Shown piece after piece: positions 34,415 through 41,437 of a stretch of DNA of 64,000 nucleotides. This DNA is from an uncultured Clostridium sp. GTDB lineage: Bacteria > Bacillota > Clostridia > Lachnospirales > Lachnospiraceae. The notes under the pieces were generated by a model that ran no database searches, was not told the origin of the DNA, and saw only the letters and a list, made by a program, of their open reading frames with translations. Where the stretch lies: NCBI GenBank assembly GCA_900547035.1, contig URFM01000003.1, positions 62,001 to 126,000 on the forward strand, read 5' to 3'. Both the position numbers and the translations under genes were made by a program. How positions within the stretch are numbered: position 1 is the first letter of the stretch; every line of letters starts with the position of its first letter.

Positions 34415-35121
34415 AACAGTTCAAAGGCCCCGCCTTTTTCTTTCATTGAAAAACTCATCTCTTTTCCCGTCAGGGGATGAACAAACTTAAGCCTCACGGC
34501 GCACAGGGCCAATGGTCCAGCCGAGGGGCTTTTTCCATATTTTCTATCGCCATACAAGGGAGTTCCATGTCCTGCCATCTGTACCCTGATCTGATGATGG
34601 CGTCCGGTCAGAAGCTCAATCTCTACCAAGGTCAGCACCTGAAGGCCTTCCCCCGCCTTCTCATCCTTTACTTCTATGCTATCCACCACATGGTAATTCA
34701 TCCGGGCCAGTTTTCCACCGTCTGTCGACTTATCCACAATCCGGGAACAATTGATTTTCTGGTCTTTCAACAAAAAATCCACATAGGTTCCTGAGTTATC
34801 CACAGGTTTTCCACATACCACAGCCCGGTAAATTTTTTTCATTTTTCCTTCCTGAACCTGCCTGCTCAGGAAGGCCGCAGCCTTCTGAGTCTTCGCGTAC
34901 ACCATAACTCCGCTCACCGGGCGGTCCAGTCTGTGGATAACTCCCACATAAGGCGGCTGCCCATTGGAGCTCTCTGTGGATTTCTTTGGTGATAACTTGT
35001 GGATATGTTCCCGAATCCGGCTTACCATATCTTCCTCAAACCCTCTTGCGGATTGAGATTCTATCCCCGCCGGCTTTTCCACCACAATCAAACTTGAATC
35101 CTCAAATAACACTGACAGCAT
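34411..35121 (-). CDS. RluA-family pseudouridine synthase
   Basis: The 236-residue protein lacks an S4 domain and starts MLSVLFEDSSLIVVEKPAGI. It has the catalytic HRLDRPVSGVMVYAKT (Asp), KIYRAVVCG and LLTGRHHQIRVQMA with LYGDRKYG. It isomerises a uridine in rRNA or tRNA; the site is unknown. It is convergent with the ABC-F gene, and the last codons overlap. Confidence 0.9.
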   Translation of the reverse strand: MLSVLFEDSSLIVVEKPAGIESQSARGFEEDMVSRIREHIHKLSPKKSTESSNGQPPYVGVIHRLDRPVSGVMVYAKTQKAAAFLSRQVQEGKMKKIYRAVVCGKPVDNSGTYVDFLLKDQKINCSRIVDKSTDGGKLARMNYHVVDSIEVKDEKAGEGLQVLTLVEIELLTGRHHQIRVQMAGHGTPLYGDRKYGKSPSAGPLALCAVRLKFVHPLTGKEMSFSMKEKGGAFELF

Positions 35122-35174
35122 AAGCTATTCCTTTCTTTTATTGAAAACTTTTTCTCAAAACCTTGCATATTTTT

Positions 35175-35223
35175 TTGAAAGGATGTATAGTATATGATAT
35201 AAATATACATAGTTTTCAAAACT
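35175..35223 (+). promoter_or_regulatory. Promoter and palindromes of the hemolysin III-like gene
   Basis: TTGAAA (35175-35180), 17 nt, TATAAA (35198-35203). ATGTATA (35183-35189) and TATACAT (35204-35210) form an inverted repeat over the -10 box, and AGTTTTCAAAACT (35211-35223) is a palindrome at the expected transcription start. These look like regulator sites. Confidence 0.55.
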
Positions 35224-35274
35224 ACATGCAGAGGTTTTTAATATTTGTCTTTTTCGTTAAGGAGGTTATATCAC

Positions 35275-35940
35275 ATGAAGACGAAAATCATAAAAAATAT
35301 AACCCGGATCAAGGACCCGGGCAGCGCCATCACCCATTTTATCGCCATGGTTCTGGCCATCGCGGCTATGACGCCGCTTTTAGTCAAAGCCAGCCAGAAA
35401 TCCGGGCATTTCCTTTCCCTGCTGATTTTTATTTTAAGTATGATCGGCCTTTACGGAGCCAGCACCATCTATCACACACTGGACATTTCCCCAAAGATCA
35501 ACCAGATGCTGCGCAAACTGGACCACATGATGATTTTCATTCTCATCGCCGGAACCTACACCCCCGTATGCATGATTGTCCTGGGTGACCGGACCGGATG
35601 GCTGCTTTTAGCTCTGGTATGGGCCATCGCAGCCGTAGGCATCGTCATCAACGCTTTTTGGATCACCTGCCCCAAGTGGTTCTCCTCTCTGATTTATATT
35701 GCCATGGGCTGGGTATGCATCCTGGCCATCACCAAGATCATCAGCGCCCTTCCGAAAGCCGGGTTTCTCTGGCTTCTGGCCGGCGGCATTATTTACACCC
35801 TGGGCGGCATCATCTACGCCCTGAAACTGCCCATTTTCAACTCCAGGCATAAAAATTTCGGTTCCCACGAGATTTTCCACCTGTTCGTCATGGGCGGGAG
35901 CCTATGCCACTATGTTATGATGTACCAGTTTGTAGCATAA
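35275..35940 (+). CDS. Hemolysin III family membrane protein
   Basis: The 221-residue protein starts at MKTKIIKNITRIKDPGSA, supported by AAGGAGG 9 nt upstream; the ATG at 35245 has none. It has seven hydrophobic segments and the family's conserved residues: SAITHFIAM, YGASTIYHTLD and the C-terminal GSHEIFHLFVMGGSLCHY. These His/Asp/Ser residues form the zinc site of the PAQR/HlyIII fold. Despite the name, function in bacteria is unclear. Its last 26 nt overlap the convergent GIY-YIG gene. Confidence 0.88.
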   Translation: MKTKIIKNITRIKDPGSAITHFIAMVLAIAAMTPLLVKASQKSGHFLSLLIFILSMIGLYGASTIYHTLDISPKINQMLRKLDHMMIFILIAGTYTPVCMIVLGDRTGWLLLALVWAIAAVGIVINAFWITCPKWFSSLIYIAMGWVCILAITKIISALPKAGFLWLLAGGIIYTLGGIIYALKLPIFNSRHKNFGSHEIFHLFVMGGSLCHYVMMYQFVA

Positions 35941-36205
35941 GATTTTCCGCCAAAAAGCCTTCCACCAGCCGCTCCTTTTCCCTGCGGCTGAGTTTTTTTA
36001 TGGCCCATTCCCGTTTCATCGCCTCCTCCTTGGTGGCGAACACTTCATAGTAGGCCAAGGAAACAGGCCGCCGGCTCTTGGTATATTTCGCGCCGCGGCC
36101 TTCATTGTGGGCCTTCACCCGTTCCTGCAGATGGTTTGTCCATCCGCAGTAAAAACTTCCGTCCCTGCAGGTCAGCAGATAGGTATAATTCTGAGTTTCT
36201 TTCAT
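35915..36205 (-). CDS. GIY-YIG domain protein (UPF0213/YhbQ-like)
   Basis: The 96-residue protein contains a single GIY-YIG nuclease-like domain: YTYLLTCRDGSFYCGWT (GIY...YIG positions), LQERVKAHNEGRGAKYTKSR (conserved Arg) and EVFATKEEAMKREWAIKK (Glu). This small family is widespread and its substrate is unknown. It is complete and convergent to the hemolysin III gene with a 26-nt overlap. Confidence 0.88.
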   Translation of the reverse strand: MKETQNYTYLLTCRDGSFYCGWTNHLQERVKAHNEGRGAKYTKSRRPVSLAYYEVFATKEEAMKREWAIKKLSRREKERLVEGFLAENLMLQTGTS

Positions 36206-36298
36206 TTCCCATCACTTCCCAACTCTATTGCAGCAGTTATCATCTATGTAAACGGCAGCAGCACCTGAAATTGCGCCGCGGCCGCCCCGAAAGCAAAT

Positions 36299-36377
36299 GC
36301 CTCCGTCATCTATATAAAAGCACCAGCTGGATGCGCATTGGAGCCTTTTTGTCTCTACCCTAATATATGACGGAGGC
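36299..36377. terminator. Long-range hairpin after the eight-gene operon
   Basis: GCCTCCGTCAT (36299-36309) pairs perfectly with ATGACGGAGGC (36367-36377), extended by AT-rich pairs, and encloses an imperfect inner stem (AAAAGCACC and GGAGCCTTTTT). It lies 18 nt past the TPM gene stop and upstream of the GIY-YIG gene. It is probably a terminator, but its branched shape is unusual. Confidence 0.45.
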
Positions 36378-36394
36378 GTCAAAAGGTGCAGCCT

Positions 36395-37282
36395 TTAGAA
36401 CCTCCCGCCGCCTCCTCCATGGCTGCGGCCGCTGCTGGAACGGTGGGTGGTGCTGCGACCGGAAGATGGACCCCCTGGCCCTGAGCGGCCGGAGGGTGCA
36501 ACAATCCTCTGTCTGGTAACAAACTGGTTCACCAGCCGGTCCGGCGTCCCGTCGGCTCTGATCTGAGCCTGGGCCTGGTAGGCCATGGAAGCGTTCCTTC
36601 TTCTCCGATCCGTCTGCTCCATCCGGTAATCCCGGGCCACTGCCAGACAGGCGCCTGCCGCCGCCGCTCCTGCAACTCCCACCGCCGCCAGAGCTTCGTA
36701 CCAGCGGATGCCCCGGTGGGGGCTCACCCGGCCGGTTTCCTCATCGTAGTTGTGCTGCCCGGACACAATTCCAGCTTCCGCGTACCTTTCAATCTCCTCC
36801 AGCACCAGGCGGGCGGAGCCGGCGTAGTCCTGGACCGAAAGGCGTGAAGCCGCCTTCTCCCCCAGCTGCCGAATCCGTTCGTCAGTCAAAAGCCTGGTCA
36901 TCTCCCCAAAGTTGGAAATATAATAATCTCCATGGATTTCCCCCGGACCATCCATATAAATCAAGTACAAGGCGCCGCTGTCCTCCCTGCCTTCCCCCAG
37001 TCCCATCCCATCATAGAAATCATCCGCGTACTCCCTGGCGCTGCTTCCCTCCTGCCGGAAGGCAGTCACCACCGCCAGGTCCATGCCGATGTTTTCCCGC
37101 TCCCTGGCAATCAGCTCCTCCAGTTCTTTCTTCTCCTGGTCCTCAAACAAGCCCGCCTGGTCGAACACCCGCTGCTCCCCCGGCGTTTTAGGCGCCTCCG
37201 CCGCCGCAGCGCAAAAGGGGAACATCCATATCAGAAGGAGCCCCAGACACAGCCCCCTCGCCCATTGTCTCCATCCGCTCAT
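36395..37282 (-). CDS. TPM-domain membrane protein (YdjH/YgcG-like)
   Basis: The 295-residue protein has an N-terminal signal peptide (LCLGLLLIWMFPFCAAAAEA). A TPM domain spans residues ~40-170 (VFDQAGLFEDQEKKELEELI, GMDLAVVTAFRQEG, DDFYDGMGLG). A transmembrane helix lies near 205, followed by a cytoplasmic Arg/Ser/Gly-rich tail ending HGGGGGRF. In Bacillus, YdjH-like proteins form a membrane complex with a YdjG-like zinc-ribbon protein. Its start overlaps the stop of the upstream zinc-ribbon gene by 4 nt. It is the last gene of the operon. Confidence 0.8.
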   Translation of the reverse strand: MSGWRQWARGLCLGLLLIWMFPFCAAAAEAPKTPGEQRVFDQAGLFEDQEKKELEELIARERENIGMDLAVVTAFRQEGSSAREYADDFYDGMGLGEGREDSGALYLIYMDGPGEIHGDYYISNFGEMTRLLTDERIRQLGEKAASRLSVQDYAGSARLVLEEIERYAEAGIVSGQHNYDEETGRVSPHRGIRWYEALAAVGVAGAAAAGACLAVARDYRMEQTDRRRRNASMAYQAQAQIRADGTPDRLVNQFVTRQRIVAPSGRSGPGGPSSGRSTTHRSSSGRSHGGGGGRF

Positions 37283-38328
37283 ATAAAATACCCCACAATC
37301 AGCATAAAAATCAGCACCGGAAAAAACACCGCGGCAAAGAGTATGGCCAGCTTTCCCTTATCCACCGGCAGACAGCCGCAGGTTTTCCCCGTCTGCCCGT
37401 TCAATGCAAAGTAATAAATCCGGCCGCTTCCCTTATCCCGGTATGTAAGAGTCCACACAGGCAGAAGGGCGTAACTCCATTTTTCCTGGTCCCGCCGGAC
37501 CTGGCTGCCTGTCACCTGAAAACTGCTGTAGGCGCCTCCCTGGCTTTTCAGTCCGTCCAAGAAGAACTCCTCCACCTCACGGCCCGCCTCCTGGCTGAAC
37601 TGGTTCGACTCCATATCCCGCTTCTCCGCCTGAAAACCGGACAACAGCCCCATGGAAAATTCCCGGGCCTTCTCCGTTTCAAAAGGCTGAACCCCCTCTG
37701 CCAGGTTCCGGTCTCCCTTTTTCAGGGCGCTGCGCAGCAGCCCCTGTATGTCCGTTTCCCCGGAGCGGTTCACCGCGTAAATCCTTGTGGTGGTAATCCG
37801 CATATTCCCCATCGTAGTCTGTGAAACAGAGGTTCCCTGTCCCTCCAGCGTTCCGGAAACATGGCAGCTATACATCCAGTAGGGGTAGTAAACCCCGGTC
37901 ATGGTCTCCACATTTCCCTCCGAGCAAAATCCGTCCGGCACAAACTTTTTCCTGCCAACCCACTGTTCGAACATCTCCTTTGCCTTCTTCCGGTCAATCT
38001 GAAAGGGAATCACCAAATCCGGCCGGAATTCCCCGGAAAGTCTTCCCGAAAGCACCACCGGATTGTGGCAGTAGTAGCAAAAGGTAGCCGCCGTGGTTTC
38101 ATCCGTAACAATCTGGGCGCCGCAGCTGGGACAAGTATAAAGAGCGGCGTTTTCCGCTTCCCCCTGTTCCTCTTCCCGGTCCTCGTTCTCATTCTCTTTC
38201 CCGGAAAGCTCCTCCAGTTCCTCCTGAGAAAATTGGGATCTGCAGTATTCGCACCCGTACTTCTGGGTCTCCGGATCAAAGATCAATCCGCCCCCGCAGT
38301 TGGGGCATTTATAGGTAATGGCTGCCAT
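37279..38328 (-). CDS. Zinc-ribbon membrane protein (YdjG-like)
   Basis: The 349-residue protein has two N-terminal zinc ribbons, CPNCGGGLIFDPETQKYGC...C and CPSCGAQIVT...FCYYCHNPVV. A soluble middle part includes RKKFVPDGFCSEGNVETMTG and YYPYWMY, and a single C-terminal transmembrane helix (ILFAAVFFPVLIFMLIVGYFI region) ends the chain. This matches the TFIIB-type zinc-ribbon membrane family represented by YdjG. AGGAGG lies 8 nt before the ATG, 14 nt after the SPFH gene. Likely partner of the downstream TPM protein. Confidence 0.8.
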   Translation of the reverse strand: MAAITYKCPNCGGGLIFDPETQKYGCEYCRSQFSQEELEELSGKENENEDREEEQGEAENAALYTCPSCGAQIVTDETTAATFCYYCHNPVVLSGRLSGEFRPDLVIPFQIDRKKAKEMFEQWVGRKKFVPDGFCSEGNVETMTGVYYPYWMYSCHVSGTLEGQGTSVSQTTMGNMRITTTRIYAVNRSGETDIQGLLRSALKKGDRNLAEGVQPFETEKAREFSMGLLSGFQAEKRDMESNQFSQEAGREVEEFFLDGLKSQGGAYSSFQVTGSQVRRDQEKWSYALLPVWTLTYRDKGSGRIYYFALNGQTGKTCGCLPVDKGKLAILFAAVFFPVLIFMLIVGYFI

Positions 38329-38342
38329 CGGGCATTCCTCCT

Positions 38343-39548
38343 TTAGTTATTCTGAGGATTTTTTGGTTTTCCGCACTCCGTACAGAACTTTCCCGTATTG
38401 ACGGCGCCGCAGCTGCAGGTCCAGGAGCCAGAGGACGGCCTGGGCGTACCGCACTCGCTGCAAAATTTTCCGCTGTTTTGGTTTCCGCAGTTGGGACAGT
38501 ACCAGACCTGCCCCTTGGGAGCGGCGGCCGCAGGCTGACCGGCGTTCTGGTTCATCTGCATCTGCTGCAGATTGGTCCCGGAAGCGGCTCCCATAAAGCC
38601 TCCCCCGGCCTGCATCCCAAAGCCCATTCCCATAAAACCGGCCATGGAACCGGCAGAGTTAGAACCTGCTGCCTTCAGGCCCTCGGCGATGGAGCTCTGC
38701 ACATATCCCTCCCGTACCGTAGGATCGCCCATCATAGCGCCCTTGTTGCGCATATTAATCAGATTCTGGGACTCCTCATCATAAGAAATGCTGGCGATTC
38801 CAACTGCCTGGATCTCCATGCCCCGCATCCGGTTCCACTCCTCATCCAGAGTCTGGGCCATATAGCTCCCCAGCTCCCGGCTTTTGGATGGCACATAGGA
38901 AATCCGCACCCCATCGGCGGACATCTGGTTAATGGCCGTCTGGAAGGCCTCCATAAACTCCGAGAAATACTGCTGGTTGACCTCCTCCATCTCCACCCGG
39001 TCCTGATTTTTCGGAATCACCTCCCGATAAAATTTCAGAGGATCCGTAATCTTTACCGAGTAGGTTCCATGGGCCCGCAGAAACAGCTCCGCGTTGTAGA
39101 AATTGTCAAAATAGTTGACCGCGTTGCGGGTGCCGAATTTCAGCCCCTTAATCTCCTGGAGGTTGATGTAGTAAACCTTCTGGACTCCCGGCGTAATACC
39201 TCCAAAGCGGATGCGGTTAAAGGATTCCTTTAAAGTCTCCCCAAACTGTCCGTTAAAAAGAGAGGGCATGGAGCTGTTTTCCACCTTATAGTAGCCCTCT
39301 TCCGCCGTGTAGTCCACCACTTTTCCTCCGTCCACCAGCATCATAAACTGGTTGGGATAGACGTGAATCAGGGAGCCGTCGGAGACCACATCTCCGCTTC
39401 CTTTGGTATTGGATCCCCGGCCCTTTCTCACCTGAATGCCGCGGACAAAAACCGTCTGGTCGCCCATATCGTCGGGCTCAATGGCCTCCAGCCACTGGTC
39501 GCCCAGGGCCGATCCCACCGCCTGCGTTACCGCTTTTATAATTCCCAT
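38343..39548 (-). CDS. SPFH-domain protein with C-terminal zinc ribbons (YdjI-like)
   Basis: The 401-residue protein begins MGIIKAVTQAVGSALGDQWL and has an SPFH/virion-core type domain (residues ~20-260: VVDYTAEEGYYKVENSSMPS, VYYINLQEIKGLKFGTRN). A Gly/Met/Gln-rich linker and two C-terminal zinc-ribbon units (WYCPNCGNQNSGKFCSECG and WTCSCGAVNTGKFCTECGKP) follow. YdjI of B. subtilis has this layout and is recruited to the membrane by YdjG/YdjH. It lies 4 nt after the ABC permease stop. Confidence 0.85.
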   Translation of the reverse strand: MGIIKAVTQAVGSALGDQWLEAIEPDDMGDQTVFVRGIQVRKGRGSNTKGSGDVVSDGSLIHVYPNQFMMLVDGGKVVDYTAEEGYYKVENSSMPSLFNGQFGETLKESFNRIRFGGITPGVQKVYYINLQEIKGLKFGTRNAVNYFDNFYNAELFLRAHGTYSVKITDPLKFYREVIPKNQDRVEMEEVNQQYFSEFMEAFQTAINQMSADGVRISYVPSKSRELGSYMAQTLDEEWNRMRGMEIQAVGIASISYDEESQNLINMRNKGAMMGDPTVREGYVQSSIAEGLKAAGSNSAGSMAGFMGMGFGMQAGGGFMGAASGTNLQQMQMNQNAGQPAAAAPKGQVWYCPNCGNQNSGKFCSECGTPRPSSGSWTCSCGAVNTGKFCTECGKPKNPQNN

Positions 39549-39552
39549 CTTT

Positions 39553-40497
39553 TTACTCTCCTTTATTCTTTTCTTTGTTCCGTTCAGCGCGAAGGGACCT
39601 TCCCCGTTTCACAGGACTGACGCATCGCACCGCAAAGAACAGTAAGCTGCCGCTGAGAGCCAGCTGCAGCAGGATACTCGCCAAAACCCAGTGTTCCATA
39701 ATCCAGCCCTGAAACTGTACGCCCATGATCCGGCACATGCTCTCAATGCCCATACCGCTCTTCGCCGGCCCGTTCATCACCGTGTAAAAGGTGGCCGCCG
39801 GATTTAAAAGCAGCAGGTTAAAGGCCGCTCCTGCCGTAGGTCTTACAATTTCCCCCGAGATCTGAACAGCTGCGCCATAGCGGCTCAAATGGCTGGAAGA
39901 CAGGGCCATTGCAAACCGGTTGGCAAAATAAGTCCCCGCCACCAAAAGCCCCATCACACCGTAGGTGCAGACCGAAGCCAGGGTCGAACGCTTAAAAACA
40001 GCCGAGAAGAAGATTCCCATACTCCCGGCCACCAGGGCCACGGCCACATAGCATAAAAGCAGGGCCGCTAAATCCATCCAAGTGATTCCCCCAAATACCA
40101 AAACCATAGAAATGGGCGGGAAGCTGGAAACCACCAGCAGCACCATCACGCTCAAGGCGCTCAGCAGTTTTCCGGAAACAATCTGAGCGGGCGTCAGCAA
40201 TGTGGTCAGCATCAAATCCAGGGTCTGCCGCTCCCGCTCTCCGCTGATCGATGCCGCCGTCAGGGCCGGAACGATAAACAAAAGCATAATAAATTCCAAG
40301 GACGCCAGCAGCTCGTACATCTGCATAAAGCTGGTATATTGAATGGAGGCGGAGGCTTTCACCTGGGCCATCACCGAGTACATATTCAGCAGGGCCACCG
40401 CGGACAGAACCCCATTAAACACCATTACAATCATGGGAATGCGGATGCTGCGGGCATTCACCCTGGCCTCTCTCTTATAAACCGGATTCTGCTTCAT
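39553..40497 (-). CDS. ABC-2 type transporter permease
   Basis: The 314-residue protein has six hydrophobic segments, a cytoplasmic Arg-rich start (KREARVNARSIRIP) and the ABC-2 element TAASISGERERQTLDLMLTT. It overlaps the ATPase gene by 23 nt. With that gene it forms an ABC exporter-like or membrane-complex transporter. The substrate is not known. Confidence 0.88.
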   Translation of the reverse strand: MKQNPVYKREARVNARSIRIPMIVMVFNGVLSAVALLNMYSVMAQVKASASIQYTSFMQMYELLASLEFIMLLFIVPALTAASISGERERQTLDLMLTTLLTPAQIVSGKLLSALSVMVLLVVSSFPPISMVLVFGGITWMDLAALLLCYVAVALVAGSMGIFFSAVFKRSTLASVCTYGVMGLLVAGTYFANRFAMALSSSHLSRYGAAVQISGEIVRPTAGAAFNLLLLNPAATFYTVMNGPAKSGMGIESMCRIMGVQFQGWIMEHWVLASILLQLALSGSLLFFAVRCVSPVKRGRSLRAERNKEKNKGE

Positions 40498-41437
40498 AGG
40501 ACAACACCGACCTTTCCTCTTCCTGGTCCGTCAGCTGCATAAACACGGATTCCAGGCTACCCGGTTCCCGGACGAAGCTGCTGACCATCACCCCCGCGCC
40601 AATCAGCTGGGCCAAAAGCCCCGCTTCCTCCTCCTGGTCCCCGGAGAAATGAATACTGATTTCCTGATCTTTCACCGTAATGGTCTGGACCATGGGGTTG
40701 CTCCGAAGCAGGGCAAGGGCTTGGTCCAGATTGCGGCAGACGGTAATCACCAATGGCTTGGAGGTATTGACCCTTGCCAGAATATCCTCCATATTTCCCT
40801 CTGCCAAGAGCCTCCCCTGGTCCAGAATTCCAATATCCGTACACAGCTGGGACAATTCCGACAACACATGGGAGCTGATGAGAATGGTCTTTCCCGCCTC
40901 CTGAAGCTCCTTTAAAATTTCCCGGAACTCAAAGCGGGTTCTGGGGTCCAGCCCGGAAGTGGGCTCATCCAGAATCAAAATTCTGGGATCATGAATCAAA
41001 GCCCTGGCAAGGCAGAGACGCTGCTTCATTCCCCTGGAAAGGCCGTCCACATAAAAATCCGTCCTTTCATCCAGCCCCACCTGCTCTAAGAGAGCCAGAC
41101 ACCGTTTTCTGGCCAAAAGCCCGTCCATATGATAGCAGGAGGCAAAAAATTCCATATACTCTCCCACCGTCAGATTGTCATAGACTCCGAAAAAATCCGG
41201 CACATATCCGATCTGGGGTTTCAATCCTCCCTCAAAATCTGTCACATCCCGGCCGTCGATCAGCACCTGGCCGCTGTCCGCCTCCAGCAGCCCGGTCATA
41301 ATCTTAATCGCTGTAGTTTTTCCCGCCCCATTAGGCCCCACAAATCCATATAAAGCCCCTTCTCCTACCGTCATGGTCAGTCCGTTTAATGCGTGAAATT
41401 TCCCATAGGCCTTACGAAGCTCCTTTATTTCCAGCAT
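40475..41437 (-). CDS. ABC transporter ATP-binding protein
   Basis: The 320-residue ATPase has Walker A GPNGAGKTTA, the ABC signature LSRGMKQRLCLARAL, Walker B ILILDEPTSGLD and the H-loop ISSHVLSEL. A C-terminal DUF4162-like domain follows. Its ATG follows the TAA of the preceding gene without a gap, and AAGGAG is in that gene's last codons. It pairs with the downstream permease. Confidence 0.94.
   Translation of the reverse strand: MLEIKELRKAYGKFHALNGLTMTVGEGALYGFVGPNGAGKTTAIKIMTGLLEADSGQVLIDGRDVTDFEGGLKPQIGYVPDFFGVYDNLTVGEYMEFFASCYHMDGLLARKRCLALLEQVGLDERTDFYVDGLSRGMKQRLCLARALIHDPRILILDEPTSGLDPRTRFEFREILKELQEAGKTILISSHVLSELSQLCTDIGILDQGRLLAEGNMEDILARVNTSKPLVITVCRNLDQALALLRSNPMVQTITVKDQEISIHFSGDQEEEAGLLAQLIGAGVMVSSFVREPGSLESVFMQLTDQEEERSVLSYEAESGL

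Noticed and set aside
35245..35275. Upstream ATG for the hemolysin III-like gene
   Set aside because: The ATG at 35275 has AAGGAGG at good spacing, while the earlier one has no ribosome site and adds ten unlikely residues.
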